DNA from: Massilia yuzhufengensis
Lineage (GTDB): Bacteria > Pseudomonadota > Gammaproteobacteria > Burkholderiales > Burkholderiaceae_D
DNA length: 64,000 bases
Reading direction: 5' to 3'
Assembly: GCF_900112225.1 (NCBI RefSeq)
Contig: NZ_FOLD01000025.1
Location: forward strand, 28,186-92,185
The notes beneath the pieces were generated by a model. The model was not told the origin of the DNA. It saw nothing but the letters and a program-made list of their open reading frames with translations, and searched no databases. Made by a program: the position numbers and the translations under genes. Shown here one piece after another: positions 1 to 9,100 of this stretch (its first letter is position 1; each line of letters starts with the position of its first letter).

Positions 1-1518
<1,518 letters not shown>

Positions 1519-1555
1519 GGTATTGCTCCCTAGAGTTGTTCTTAACTGAGGAGCA

Positions 1556-1583
1556 AAGTTGGGATGGCTGCACGCTTTTCAAG
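1556..1583 (-). promoter_or_regulatory. Sigma-32 heat-shock promoter of clpB
   Basis: On the minus strand a -35 box CTTGAAA (1577-1583) is separated by 13 bases from a -10 box CCCAACTT (1556-1563). The E. coli RpoH consensus is CTTGAAA, 13-14 bases, CCCCATNT. The match is read directly from sequence; its use is inferred from that consensus and from clpB being a classical RpoH target. Confidence 0.75.
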
Positions 1584-1619
1584 ATGTGCAATGCTCTTCC
1601 AGTCACGCGGCGCCCTGCC

Positions 1620-2042
1620 TCACTCCATCATGGCCTTCGGACCGGTGTCGGGCACAGTGCCCAGGTCGCGCACATTTTTCTGGACCGCCACCACGGCGAA
1701 CAGGCTGAGCACGAAGGACATGGCGAAGAAGCCCTTCTCGCTCGGCGACATGGTGGCGTTCCACAGTCCTACCGCCAGCAGCAGGATCGCGGCCAGCAAG
1801 GAGACCCAGCACAGTCCGGCGTATATATTGGTGACGGCCACGCCTTCGGAGCGGTCGCGGACCGTCTTTTGCAGCGAGACGGCCGCGAACAGGCCGTACA
1901 ACAGCAAGGTCAGGTAATAGCCTTTTTCGTTCAACTGCATGTGGGCAAGCCACAGTCCTGACAGGTAGGCAACCGCACCGCACAGCAGGGCGCTCCAGGA
2001 AGCACCGACGAAGGCGGCGGTCGGGCGTTGTTGTGTTTGCAT
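1620..2042 (-). CDS. YiaA/YiaB family inner-membrane protein
   Basis: Small integral membrane protein of about 140 residues with four hydrophobic segments arranged as two similar pairs. Each pair ends in a related motif: LQKTVRD after the first and VQKNVRD after the second. This duplicated two-helix layout is the YiaA/YiaB family pattern; no biochemical role is established for it. ATG at 2042 is preferred because GGGGA lies about 8 bases upstream; an in-frame TTG at 2060 would add six residues. It lies downstream of crcB on the same strand, separated by a hairpin. Confidence 0.75.
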   Translation of the reverse strand: MQTQQRPTAAFVGASWSALLCGAVAYLSGLWLAHMQLNEKGYYLTLLLYGLFAAVSLQKTVRDRSEGVAVTNIYAGLCWVSLLAAILLLAVGLWNATMSPSEKGFFAMSFVLSLFAVVAVQKNVRDLGTVPDTGPKAMME

Positions 2043-2114
2043 GACTGGTCCCCAAATCAATTGTCCAGCCGCAAAATTATCAAAGCCCTTCGCGCACGCT
2101 CTTGAGATAAGCAG

Positions 2115-2135
2115 GGGTATCGGGGGACGATACCC
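2115..2135 (-). terminator. Hairpin directly after the crcB stop codon
   Basis: A perfect 8-bp stem (GGGTATCG with CGATACCC) and a 5-base loop start immediately after the TAA of crcB. No good U-tract follows, so this may be a weak terminator or an RNA-stabilising hairpin between crcB and the YiaA/B gene. Confidence 0.4.
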
Positions 2136-2522
2136 TTAGCCGCGCAGGGCGCGCCATGTGGCGAAGCCGGCGACGCAGAACAGGAGCGAACCGAGCAGGT
2201 GCAGCACCGTGTGCGCCAGCGCCCAGCCATATTCGCCGCGCTGGAGCAGCACCACCGATTCGCCCGAGAAGCTGGAGAAGGTGGTGAGTCCGCCGAGGAA
2301 GCCGGTGATGGCGAACAGGCGCCATTCGGGTGACAGTTGCGGGTTGGCGGTGAAGAAGCCCAGCGCCAGGCCCACCAGGTAGCCGCCCACCAGGTTGGCC
2401 GCCAGCGTACCGAGCTGCACATAGGCGTGCAGGCTGCCGAGCCAGATGCCCAGCCCCCAGCGCAGCCAGGCGCCGATGGCCGCGCCGGTCCCCACCGCCA
2501 GCCAGCTCAAGCCCTGGCCCAC
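2136..2522 (-). CDS. crcB: Fluoride exporter CrcB/FluC
   Basis: 128-residue four-helix membrane protein that forms dual-topology dimeric fluoride channels and relieves fluoride toxicity. Family signatures are present: GAWLRW near the N-terminus, NLVGGYLVG in the second helix and TGFLGGLTTFSSFS, the Phe-box and polar track region. Length is typical (about 125). The start is GTG at 2522, inside the end of moaE, so the two frames overlap by 16 bases and are probably translationally coupled. No fluoride riboswitch is possible directly upstream, because coding sequence fills the space. Confidence 0.93.
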   Translation of the reverse strand: MGQGLSWLAVGTGAAIGAWLRWGLGIWLGSLHAYVQLGTLAANLVGGYLVGLALGFFTANPQLSPEWRLFAITGFLGGLTTFSSFSGESVVLLQRGEYGWALAHTVLHLLGSLLFCVAGFATWRALRG

Positions 2523-2977
2523 TTCATCTTGGCGGAATCGTCGCTTGCCCGCGCATCGACCCAGCGCGCGCCTTCCGGCGTTTGTTCCTTCTTCCAGAAC
2601 GGCGCGTCGGTTTTCAGATAGTCCATGATGAACTCGCAGGCGGCGAAGGCTTCGCCGCGGTGCGCCGAGGTGCAGGCGACCAGCACGATCTGGTCGAGCG
2701 GCTGCAGCGGGCCGATACGGTGGATGACCAGCACGCCGAACAGCGGCCAGCGCGCGCGGGCCTGAGACACGATGTCTTCCAGCGCGCGTTCTGTCATGCC
2801 GGGATAGTGCTCCAGCTCCATTTCCGAGACTGCCGCACCGTCGTTCAGGTCGCGCACCGTCCCGACAAAACTGACCACGGCGCCGACCCGGCCGTCGCCT
2901 TCGCGCAGGCGCGCAAGTTCCTGCGACAGGTCGAAATCCCCTGCCTGCACGCGCACTTGCGTCGGGCCGGCGCTCAT
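2507..2977 (-). CDS. moaE: Molybdopterin synthase catalytic subunit MoaE
   Basis: Large subunit of molybdopterin synthase, which transfers sulfur from thiocarboxylated MoaD onto cyclic pyranopterin monophosphate during molybdenum-cofactor synthesis. Diagnostic segments are VVSFVGTVRD, the HYPGMTE loop, HRIGPL, TSAHRGEAFAAC (binding-pocket arginine) and APFWKKE with the catalytic lysine. 156 residues is normal. The ATG overlaps the stop codon of the upstream DUF349 gene (ATGA), so it is translationally coupled to an unrelated gene; moaD is not adjacent and does not occur in the window. Confidence 0.95.
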   Translation of the reverse strand: MSAGPTQVRVQAGDFDLSQELARLREGDGRVGAVVSFVGTVRDLNDGAAVSEMELEHYPGMTERALEDIVSQARARWPLFGVLVIHRIGPLQPLDQIVLVACTSAHRGEAFAACEFIMDYLKTDAPFWKKEQTPEGARWVDARASDDSAKMKWARA

Positions 2978-5601
2978 CGGCCGTCTTTCGCGTGGCGGGT
3001 CAGCAGCTGTTCGATGCGGGTTTCTGTGCGCGCGTCGGCCAGGGCCGGCAGCGCCAGCAGCTCGCGCAGGCCGGTGGCCTGGGCGCCGGGCTTCTGGCCC
3101 GACTTGAGCGAGCTTTGCAGCACTTCGACCTGCAGCTTGAGGCGTTCGCGCGCAAATTCGGCGCCGCTGTCGATGCCGGCCGCGATTTCCAGGCGCAGCA
3201 AGTCGTGCAGCAGGCGCTCCCCATTGGCTTGCAGCTGGCGCGCGTAGCTGTCGCGCTCGCCTTCCAGTGCGGCCAGGGCGGCATCGAAACGCGCGCGCAG
3301 AACCGGTTCATACCCGCCTTCGAGCACCAGCATGGCGTCCCAGCGGCCATGCCAGTCGGCCGGGTTGGTGTGGGCGTCGGGGTTGACGACGGCCGCCTCC
3401 AGCGCCTGGATCAGGCGCAGCTTGTCGCGCACGGCGCCGGCCAGCGCCAGCCCGGCGGCGCGGCGCGCCACGTCGGCATGGTGCTGCACCGCCGCCACGG
3501 CCGCGTGGTAGCGCTTGTCGACGCGCGCTTCATGCGCGCGCGGCACCGGGCCGATGGATTGCCATTCATGCGCAGCCTCGCGCAGCAGCTTGCCGGCACT
3601 GGCCGGCGTGACATCGGGCGCGGCCGCTTCGAGGCGCGCACACAGCGCTTCCTTCGCGGCTTCGTGGGCGCGGCGCTCGGTGTCCGCCGCGTGCGCGTGT
3701 TCCTTGCGCTGGGCAAACAGCGCGTCGCAGGCGGCGCGGAAGCGCTGCCACAGGGCTTGCTCGGCCTTGCGTTCGAGCGGCAGCGCGCGGGCGTGCTCCT
3801 GCCAGCGGTGCTGCAGGTCGCGCAGCACGTCCAGCGCGTGGCGGTCGTGCGGGTCGAGGCCTTGCGCCGCCTCGATCAGCGCCTCGCGCACCGACATCTC
3901 GCCCTTGCGCTGCTCTTCCAGCGGACGCTGCAGGGTATTGAGCGCATCGGTAAACAGCTGGTCGAGGCGCTTCTTGTCCTTGCGGTCGATGGCGCCCAGG
4001 TGGCTCCAGGCGGTGCGCAGGCGCTGCACGGTGCCGGAGACATGTTTCCAGTCGGCTTCACCCGAGCCCAGCCGTGCGATCTCGGCCTGGGCTTCGTCGA
4101 CCAGCGCCTGGCCGCGCGCGGCGTTGGCGTGGCGCTCGTCGGCCAGGTGCTTGAAGTGGGCGGCGGCCGGCGCGTAGGCCGTGGTGCAGGCGGCGTCGAA
4201 ACGCTCCCACAGCGAGCGCGGCGCCGGGCCGGACAGGCTGTCGAGCGCCTTCCAGCGTTCGCGCATGCTGCCGACTTTCTTGGCCAGTTCGGCCATCGCC
4301 AGGCTTTGCGTGGCCAGGGTTTCCACCGCCTTGATCAACTCTTCGCGCGAGACATTGCCGCCCCAGCGCGCCCAGTCCGACAGGCGCTTGAGCTCGGCGC
4401 GCACATGGGCCAGCCGGTCGGCCTGCGCCGGGGTGAGGCGCATGCCCTTGTCCTTGCTGTCCTTCAGCGACTTGTCGAGTTCGGCCGCGCTGCCGAGCGA
4501 ACCCTGCTGCAAGGCCGCTTCCATGGCGTCGAGCTGGTCGAGGAAATGCTGGTCGGCGCCCCTGTGCTGGGGCTTTGCCGCTCTTGCCGCGTCGGGCGCG
4601 GGGGCCGTGGCGGCACGGGTTTCCTGCTTCGGCTTGCGCGCTTCCTGCGGGATGCTGGCCAGCAGCGCATCGAAACGGCCCTGCAGCTCGGCGCCGGCGC
4701 CGTTCGACGGCAAGACCGGGAGGCGTTGCCACTCCTTGCGCAGCGTGTCGGGCCTGAGTTCCGCTACCGGCTGGGCTTGCCACCGGGCCAGCGCGGACTC
4801 GCGCGCCGCGATGGCGGCCTGGTCCTGCTCCAGCGTGGCCAGGCCCGCCCCGAGGCGCGCCTGCTCGCTGGCGAATTCGGCCACCAATGCGCGCGGCAGC
4901 GAGGCATGGCCCTGGGCCACCAGGGCGGCGGCCTGCTCGCGCGCCAGGGCGTCGAGGCGCTCGGTGAAGGCGGCGGCGTCGAGCCCGGCGGCATCGAGCC
5001 GGCGCAGTGCGGTGAGGCGGTCGATCATGGCGCGCTGCAGCTGCACCTGGTCTTCCAGGCGCTTGCCGAGTTCGGCGCGGATGGTGTCGAACTGGGGCGC
5101 CAGTTCAGGGGCGCTGGTGAGCGCCCATTCGCGGTCGAGTTCGGCGACGTGGTTGGGAGTCAGCAGCGTGTCGGCCAGCAGCGCGCGCGCATGGACCAGC
5201 GCTTCCTCGCCACGGCGCAGTTCGGATTCATGGTGGCGGATCGCGTCCAGCCGCGACTGCATCAGCTTGGCGACGCGGCGATCGAGGTTGCGCACGGCGC
5301 CGTGCACGCGTTCGAGCTGCGGGCGGCTGTGGACCAGCTCGGCGGCGGCCAGGCGCAGTTCGGAGAATTCGGAGGCAAGGATGAAGGCGACGGCAGCGTC
5401 TTCGTCGCCGTTCAGGTGCTTGAGCTGTTCGGCCTGCTGCTCGCGCGGCGTGGGCCCACCGGCGTCCCGGCCGCCTGCCTGGCCGCCCGGCGCGGACCGG
5501 GCGGGCCCGTCCAGCTGGCCGGATGCCCGCCCGCCAGGCTGTTCAGCCGGCGCGCCGGCCGGCTTGTCGCCACCCTGCCGCTTGAATAGGAATTCGAACA
5601 T
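2974..5601 (-). CDS. DUF349 repeat protein
   Basis: 875-residue, largely alpha-helical protein with a Gly/Pro/Ala-rich low-complexity leader (residues about 8-50) followed by repeated charged helical segments of the DUF349 type, with recurring W-x-x-L/H patterns such as RWKALDSL, AWSHLGAIDRKDKKRL and RWQEHARALP. Family members are cytosolic proteins of unknown function found across Proteobacteria; I assign no reaction. The short N-terminal start MFEFLFKR is typical of the family. The gene appears to be the promoter-proximal member of a DUF349-moaE-crcB run. Strongly skewed GC in the third codon position gives a long mirror-frame ORF on the opposite strand. Confidence 0.85.
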   Translation of the reverse strand: MFEFLFKRQGGDKPAGAPAEQPGGRASGQLDGPARSAPGGQAGGRDAGGPTPREQQAEQLKHLNGDEDAAVAFILASEFSELRLAAAELVHSRPQLERVHGAVRNLDRRVAKLMQSRLDAIRHHESELRRGEEALVHARALLADTLLTPNHVAELDREWALTSAPELAPQFDTIRAELGKRLEDQVQLQRAMIDRLTALRRLDAAGLDAAAFTERLDALAREQAAALVAQGHASLPRALVAEFASEQARLGAGLATLEQDQAAIAARESALARWQAQPVAELRPDTLRKEWQRLPVLPSNGAGAELQGRFDALLASIPQEARKPKQETRAATAPAPDAARAAKPQHRGADQHFLDQLDAMEAALQQGSLGSAAELDKSLKDSKDKGMRLTPAQADRLAHVRAELKRLSDWARWGGNVSREELIKAVETLATQSLAMAELAKKVGSMRERWKALDSLSGPAPRSLWERFDAACTTAYAPAAAHFKHLADERHANAARGQALVDEAQAEIARLGSGEADWKHVSGTVQRLRTAWSHLGAIDRKDKKRLDQLFTDALNTLQRPLEEQRKGEMSVREALIEAAQGLDPHDRHALDVLRDLQHRWQEHARALPLERKAEQALWQRFRAACDALFAQRKEHAHAADTERRAHEAAKEALCARLEAAAPDVTPASAGKLLREAAHEWQSIGPVPRAHEARVDKRYHAAVAAVQHHADVARRAAGLALAGAVRDKLRLIQALEAAVVNPDAHTNPADWHGRWDAMLVLEGGYEPVLRARFDAALAALEGERDSYARQLQANGERLLHDLLRLEIAAGIDSGAEFARERLKLQVEVLQSSLKSGQKPGAQATGLRELLALPALADARTETRIEQLLTRHAKDGR

Positions 5602-5691
5602 GATGAAATCGCACTTCCAAAACCCCCATCATAGCAAAGAACCAAGGTGGCGCCCGCCCGGTGCGCTCGGGCAAGACACGCGCCCTCGCGC

Positions 5692-6270
5692 TCAATGCGT
5701 GGCGTAGTGCGGGACGGCTAGGGGCGGGCTTTGCCTGGCCGAACTCCGGGACAGTGCGCCTGGGATCTGGCTGGCAGGATAGCTGCGGTTTTCCACTTGC
5801 CAGGCGTCGTTCGCCATCATCTGGTTGGCGATCGCGAACCAGGCCTCGCTCGGCACATAGGTACGCGCCAGCGGGAACAGCTCGCGCTCTTCGCGTTCCA
5901 GGCGTTCGAGCAGCAGGTTGCAGCAACGCTCCAGCGCTTCGCCAAAGCCGTGATCGTGCACCGCGGCGGCCGCGTGGGCATCGGCGCGCGCTTCGATCGC
6001 CGCCAGCGTGAGGGCGTCGAGCTCGGCGAGCAAGTCCTGGGCGGCGCCCGCACGGCGCAGCGCCGGGACCACGAATTTATCCAGCTTGCGCCAGTAGCAG
6101 TTGTCGAAGGCCATGCGCAGGGCATCGCAGGCCAGTTCGAACTGGCGCGGCGTGGGAGCCGCGTGGCGCCAGGCAGCCGGATGCCAGCGCTCGATCAATG
6201 ACTGCAAGCCCATCCGTGCGCTGGCCTGTTCGATGGACAATGCAACCAGCGTGTACGTTGATGTCAGCAC
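5692..6270 (-). CDS. Hemerythrin-like four-helix protein
   Basis: 192 residues, helical, cytosolic. The C-terminal half (VHDHGFGEALERC then LERLEREERELFPLA) has the spacing and L-F-P ending seen in hemerythrin-type His/Glu metal-binding domains, but the usual HxxxE ligand is replaced by Glu-rich positions, so di-iron binding is uncertain. The last 25 residues look disordered. GTG at 6270 is chosen because AGGAG sits 7 bases upstream. The 228-bp region in front of it, up to the glycosylase gene end, shows no clear gene. The family assignment is an inference from pattern only. Confidence 0.5.
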   Translation of the reverse strand: MLTSTYTLVALSIEQASARMGLQSLIERWHPAAWRHAAPTPRQFELACDALRMAFDNCYWRKLDKFVVPALRRAGAAQDLLAELDALTLAAIEARADAHAAAAVHDHGFGEALERCCNLLLERLEREERELFPLARTYVPSEAWFAIANQMMANDAWQVENRSYPASQIPGALSRSSARQSPPLAVPHYATH

Positions 6271-6498
6271 GTGTGTCTCCTCTCAGGATGGCTCCGCCAG
6301 CACGTGGCCCGGCTGCTGCCGCGATGCGTTGGCTGGGGAAGCTTTTGTTGGGATCTGGCGGGCTGGTTGTTTTGTTATTGCCGGCCTTGGGAACTCGTAG
6401 TGTAGAGACATGCCCCGTATCGGGTTTGAGATGGCGCAAACCCGGGCCGGTGGACATTGGAGACATTTACGGGGCCGGAATGTCCAAATATGAATGGC

Positions 6499-7734
6499 TC
6501 AAGCGAGGGTATCCGATGGGCTCGCTAACGCCTCTGCCAGCTTCGCGCTGAAGGTTTCCGCTGAAGCATTGGCCACGCGCACTTGCGGGCAGCCATGCCA
6601 GCGGGCACAGCGCTGAACGGCCCCCGCCACGTCGCGCACCAGCCGCTCGCTCATCCTGGCGCCAGGTTCCAGGTGCAGGCTGCGCAACTCGAATTCGCCG
6701 GTCTTGCGATGCGCCTTGGCGTCCACGCGGCCCACCAGCGCGCCGCGGCGCAGGATCGGCAGCGTGAAGTAGCCGTACTTGCGCTTGTCGGCCGGCGTAT
6801 AGCATTCGAGGCGGTAGTCGAAACCGAACAGGTCGAGGGCGCGCCGCCGGTCCCACACGATGGGGTCGAAGGGCGAAAGCAGGGTCGTCAGGCTCGGGGC
6901 CAGCGCGCCTTCCATGGCCTGGCGTGCGAGCGCTTCATGTCCGGGGTGAATGTAGACCGGGTCGCTCCAGCCGTCGACCCTTGCGCGCAGCAGCAGTCCT
7001 TCTTCCGCCAGTCCAGCCGGGTCTGGGTGCGGTCGCCGGGTGCGGTGGTAATCGGGAATCCACGCGGCTCTTGCCACGCCCATGGCGCGCACCGCCTCCA
7101 GCACGAAGCTCCGGCGCGCTTCACTCAGTGCCGGCATGCGGCTGTCGTGCCATTCCGGATGCACGCGCTCGGCCAGGTCGTAGATGCGCTGGAAGTTGTG
7201 GCGCCGCGCAATCATCAGCTGGCCCGCCGTGAACAGCACCTCCAGCGTGCGCTTCTCGGGCTTCCATTCCCACCAGCCGCCGCCCTTGCCATCGCTGCGC
7301 TCGAAGTCGGACGAGCGCACCGGCCCGGTGGCCCGTACATGGGCCAGCAGCCTGGCCACTTCGTCGCTGCGCTCGCGCATCCAGGTGGCGGAATACTTCC
7401 AGCCCATGGCCTCCGGGTCGAGCATGCGGTGGCGATACAGGCCGTAGTCTTCGATCGGGAGGAAGCAGGCTTCGTGCGCCCAGTATTCGAACAGGCTGCC
7501 CTCGGCCAGCAGTTCGTCCAGCCAGGCCGGCTCGTAGTCGCCCAGCCGGCTCCACAACACCAGGTAGGGACTGCGCGCGACCACGCTGATGGTGTCGATC
7601 TGCAGCATGCCCATGCGCCGGATCGCGGCCAGCACATCGGCTTTGGCGGCCCGGCGGCGGCGCGGCGCCAGCATGTCCTGGGCGGCCAGGTGGAGGGCGC
7701 GCGCGGCGCCGAGGGTCAGCTTGATTTCGCTCAT
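6499..7734 (-). CDS. YcaQ/AlkZ-type crosslink-repair DNA glycosylase
   Basis: 411-residue winged-helix protein of the YcaQ (HTH_42) family, which unhooks interstrand DNA crosslinks and alkylated bases. Seen: an N-terminal helix set with LQIDTISVVARSP, the family hallmark region, then LFEYWAHEACFLP. These are followed by LLSPFDPIVWDRRRALDLFGFDY and KYGYFTLPIL in the C-terminal wing. Catalytic residues of characterised YcaQ lie in a Q-x-D motif; QID is present at the matching site. Monocistronic by spacing; the promoter region is shared with the divergent sbcD. Confidence 0.88.
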   Translation of the reverse strand: MSEIKLTLGAARALHLAAQDMLAPRRRRAAKADVLAAIRRMGMLQIDTISVVARSPYLVLWSRLGDYEPAWLDELLAEGSLFEYWAHEACFLPIEDYGLYRHRMLDPEAMGWKYSATWMRERSDEVARLLAHVRATGPVRSSDFERSDGKGGGWWEWKPEKRTLEVLFTAGQLMIARRHNFQRIYDLAERVHPEWHDSRMPALSEARRSFVLEAVRAMGVARAAWIPDYHRTRRPHPDPAGLAEEGLLLRARVDGWSDPVYIHPGHEALARQAMEGALAPSLTTLLSPFDPIVWDRRRALDLFGFDYRLECYTPADKRKYGYFTLPILRRGALVGRVDAKAHRKTGEFELRSLHLEPGARMSERLVRDVAGAVQRCARWHGCPQVRVANASAETFSAKLAEALASPSDTLA

Positions 7735-7846
7735 GTCGCCATTCTAATAACAATTCAATACTACTGTAAAAAAACACAGTCTTTTCTTGGGCCACACGAC
7801 AACTCTGCGCTATAGTAAGCGCCGACCGGAACTTTCCATTTCAACC

Positions 7847-9100
7847 ATGCGGCTGCTCCATACCTCCGACTGGCACCTCGGCCAGACCCTGCACAATTAT
7901 GACCGCACCTACGAGCACGGCTGCTTCCTGGCATGGCTGGTGGATACCCTCGTGGAGCAAGATATCGACGTGCTGCTGATCGCCGGCGACATCTTCGACA
8001 ACGCCAATCCCTCGGCCGCCGCCCACCGCCAGCTCTACCGTTTCCTGCAGCAGGCGCGCAGCCGGGTGCCGCATTTGCAAGTGGTCGTCATTGCCGGCAA
8101 CCACGATTCGCCGGGCCGGCTGGAAGCACCCACGCCGCTGCTGGAAGCCCATGGCACGGTCGTGGTGGGCAATGTCGGCCGCACGCCTGATGGCGAAGTC
8201 GACCTCGAGCGCCTGCTGGTGCCGCTGCGTGACCGCGCCGGCGCCGTGCGCGCCTGGTGCCTGGCGATTCCCTTCCTGCGCCCGGGCGACGTCCCTCGCG
8301 TGGTGAGCGACAACAATGAACTTGCCCTGGACCCGTATTTGCATGGCACGGCCCTGCTCTACCAGCAGGCGTTCGCGCTGGCGCAGTCGCGCTGCACGGG
8401 CGGCGAAGCCATCATCGCCATGGGCCACTGCCACATGGTCGACGGCAAGTCTTCGCAGGATTCCGAACGCCGCATCGTCATCGGCGGCACCGAAGCCCTG
8501 CCCACCACCATGTTCGACCCGTCGGTGGCCTACGTGGCGCTGGGCCACCTGCACCTGGCCCAGCGCGTCGGCGGCCACGAGCACCGCCGCTACTGCGGCA
8601 GCCCGCTGCCGCTGTCGTTCTCCGAAGTAGGCTACCAGCACCAGGTGCTGCGCATCGACCTCGACGGCCCGGCCGCCACCTCGGTCACGCCGCTGCCCGT
8701 GCCGCGCGCGGTGCAGCTGCTGCGCGTGCCGGCCCAGCCGGCGCCGCTCGAAGAAGCGCTGGCCGCCCTCGAAGCGCTCGATCTGCCGGAGGCGCCGCTG
8801 CACACCCAGCCCTTCCTCGAGGTGCGGGTGCTGCTCGACGGGCCCGAGCCCGGGCTGCGCGCCCGCATCGAAGCAGCGCTGGCCGGTAAGCCGGTGCGGC
8901 TCGCAAAAATCGAGCCCACCCGCCGCCAGGCCACGCCAGACGGCGCCGCTCACGTGCTCACGCTGGATCAACTGGCCCAGCTCCAGCCGGACGACATTTT
9001 CCGCCGCCTGTGGGCCCAGCGCTACGGCGACGAAGCCCCGCCCGACCAGCTGGCTGCGTTCGCCGAACTTACCCACGCCCTCGTTGGAGACGCGGCATGA
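7847..9100 (+). CDS. sbcD: SbcCD nuclease subunit D
   Basis: 417-residue Mn-dependent metallophosphoesterase that, with SbcC, cleaves hairpins and protein-blocked DNA ends. Five phosphoesterase motifs are visible: TSDWHLG at the N-terminus, AGDIFD, AGNHDS, AMGHCHM and LGHLHLAQ. The start MRLLHTSDWHLG at 7847 is the family start; in-frame codons upstream would add a non-homologous leader. It overlaps sbcC by 4 bases (ATGA), giving coupled translation of the complex. Confidence 0.96.
   Translation: MRLLHTSDWHLGQTLHNYDRTYEHGCFLAWLVDTLVEQDIDVLLIAGDIFDNANPSAAAHRQLYRFLQQARSRVPHLQVVVIAGNHDSPGRLEAPTPLLEAHGTVVVGNVGRTPDGEVDLERLLVPLRDRAGAVRAWCLAIPFLRPGDVPRVVSDNNELALDPYLHGTALLYQQAFALAQSRCTGGEAIIAMGHCHMVDGKSSQDSERRIVIGGTEALPTTMFDPSVAYVALGHLHLAQRVGGHEHRRYCGSPLPLSFSEVGYQHQVLRIDLDGPAATSVTPLPVPRAVQLLRVPAQPAPLEEALAALEALDLPEAPLHTQPFLEVRVLLDGPEPGLRARIEAALAGKPVRLAKIEPTRRQATPDGAAHVLTLDQLAQLQPDDIFRRLWAQRYGDEAPPDQLAAFAELTHALVGDAA

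Noticed and set aside
2043..2135. Fluoride riboswitch near crcB
   Set aside because: The only free sequence lies downstream of crcB; upstream is coding sequence of moaE, so a riboswitch for crcB would have to lie inside a gene.
2992..5589. 865-codon open frame opposite the DUF349 gene
   Set aside because: Composition is Gly/Gln/Arg/Leu-rich typical of an antisense shadow; the DUF349 frame has family patterns and coupling to moaE.
6198..6551. Possible small gene between the hemerythrin-like and YcaQ genes
   Set aside because: The frame overlaps both neighbours and shows no motif or ribosome-binding site.
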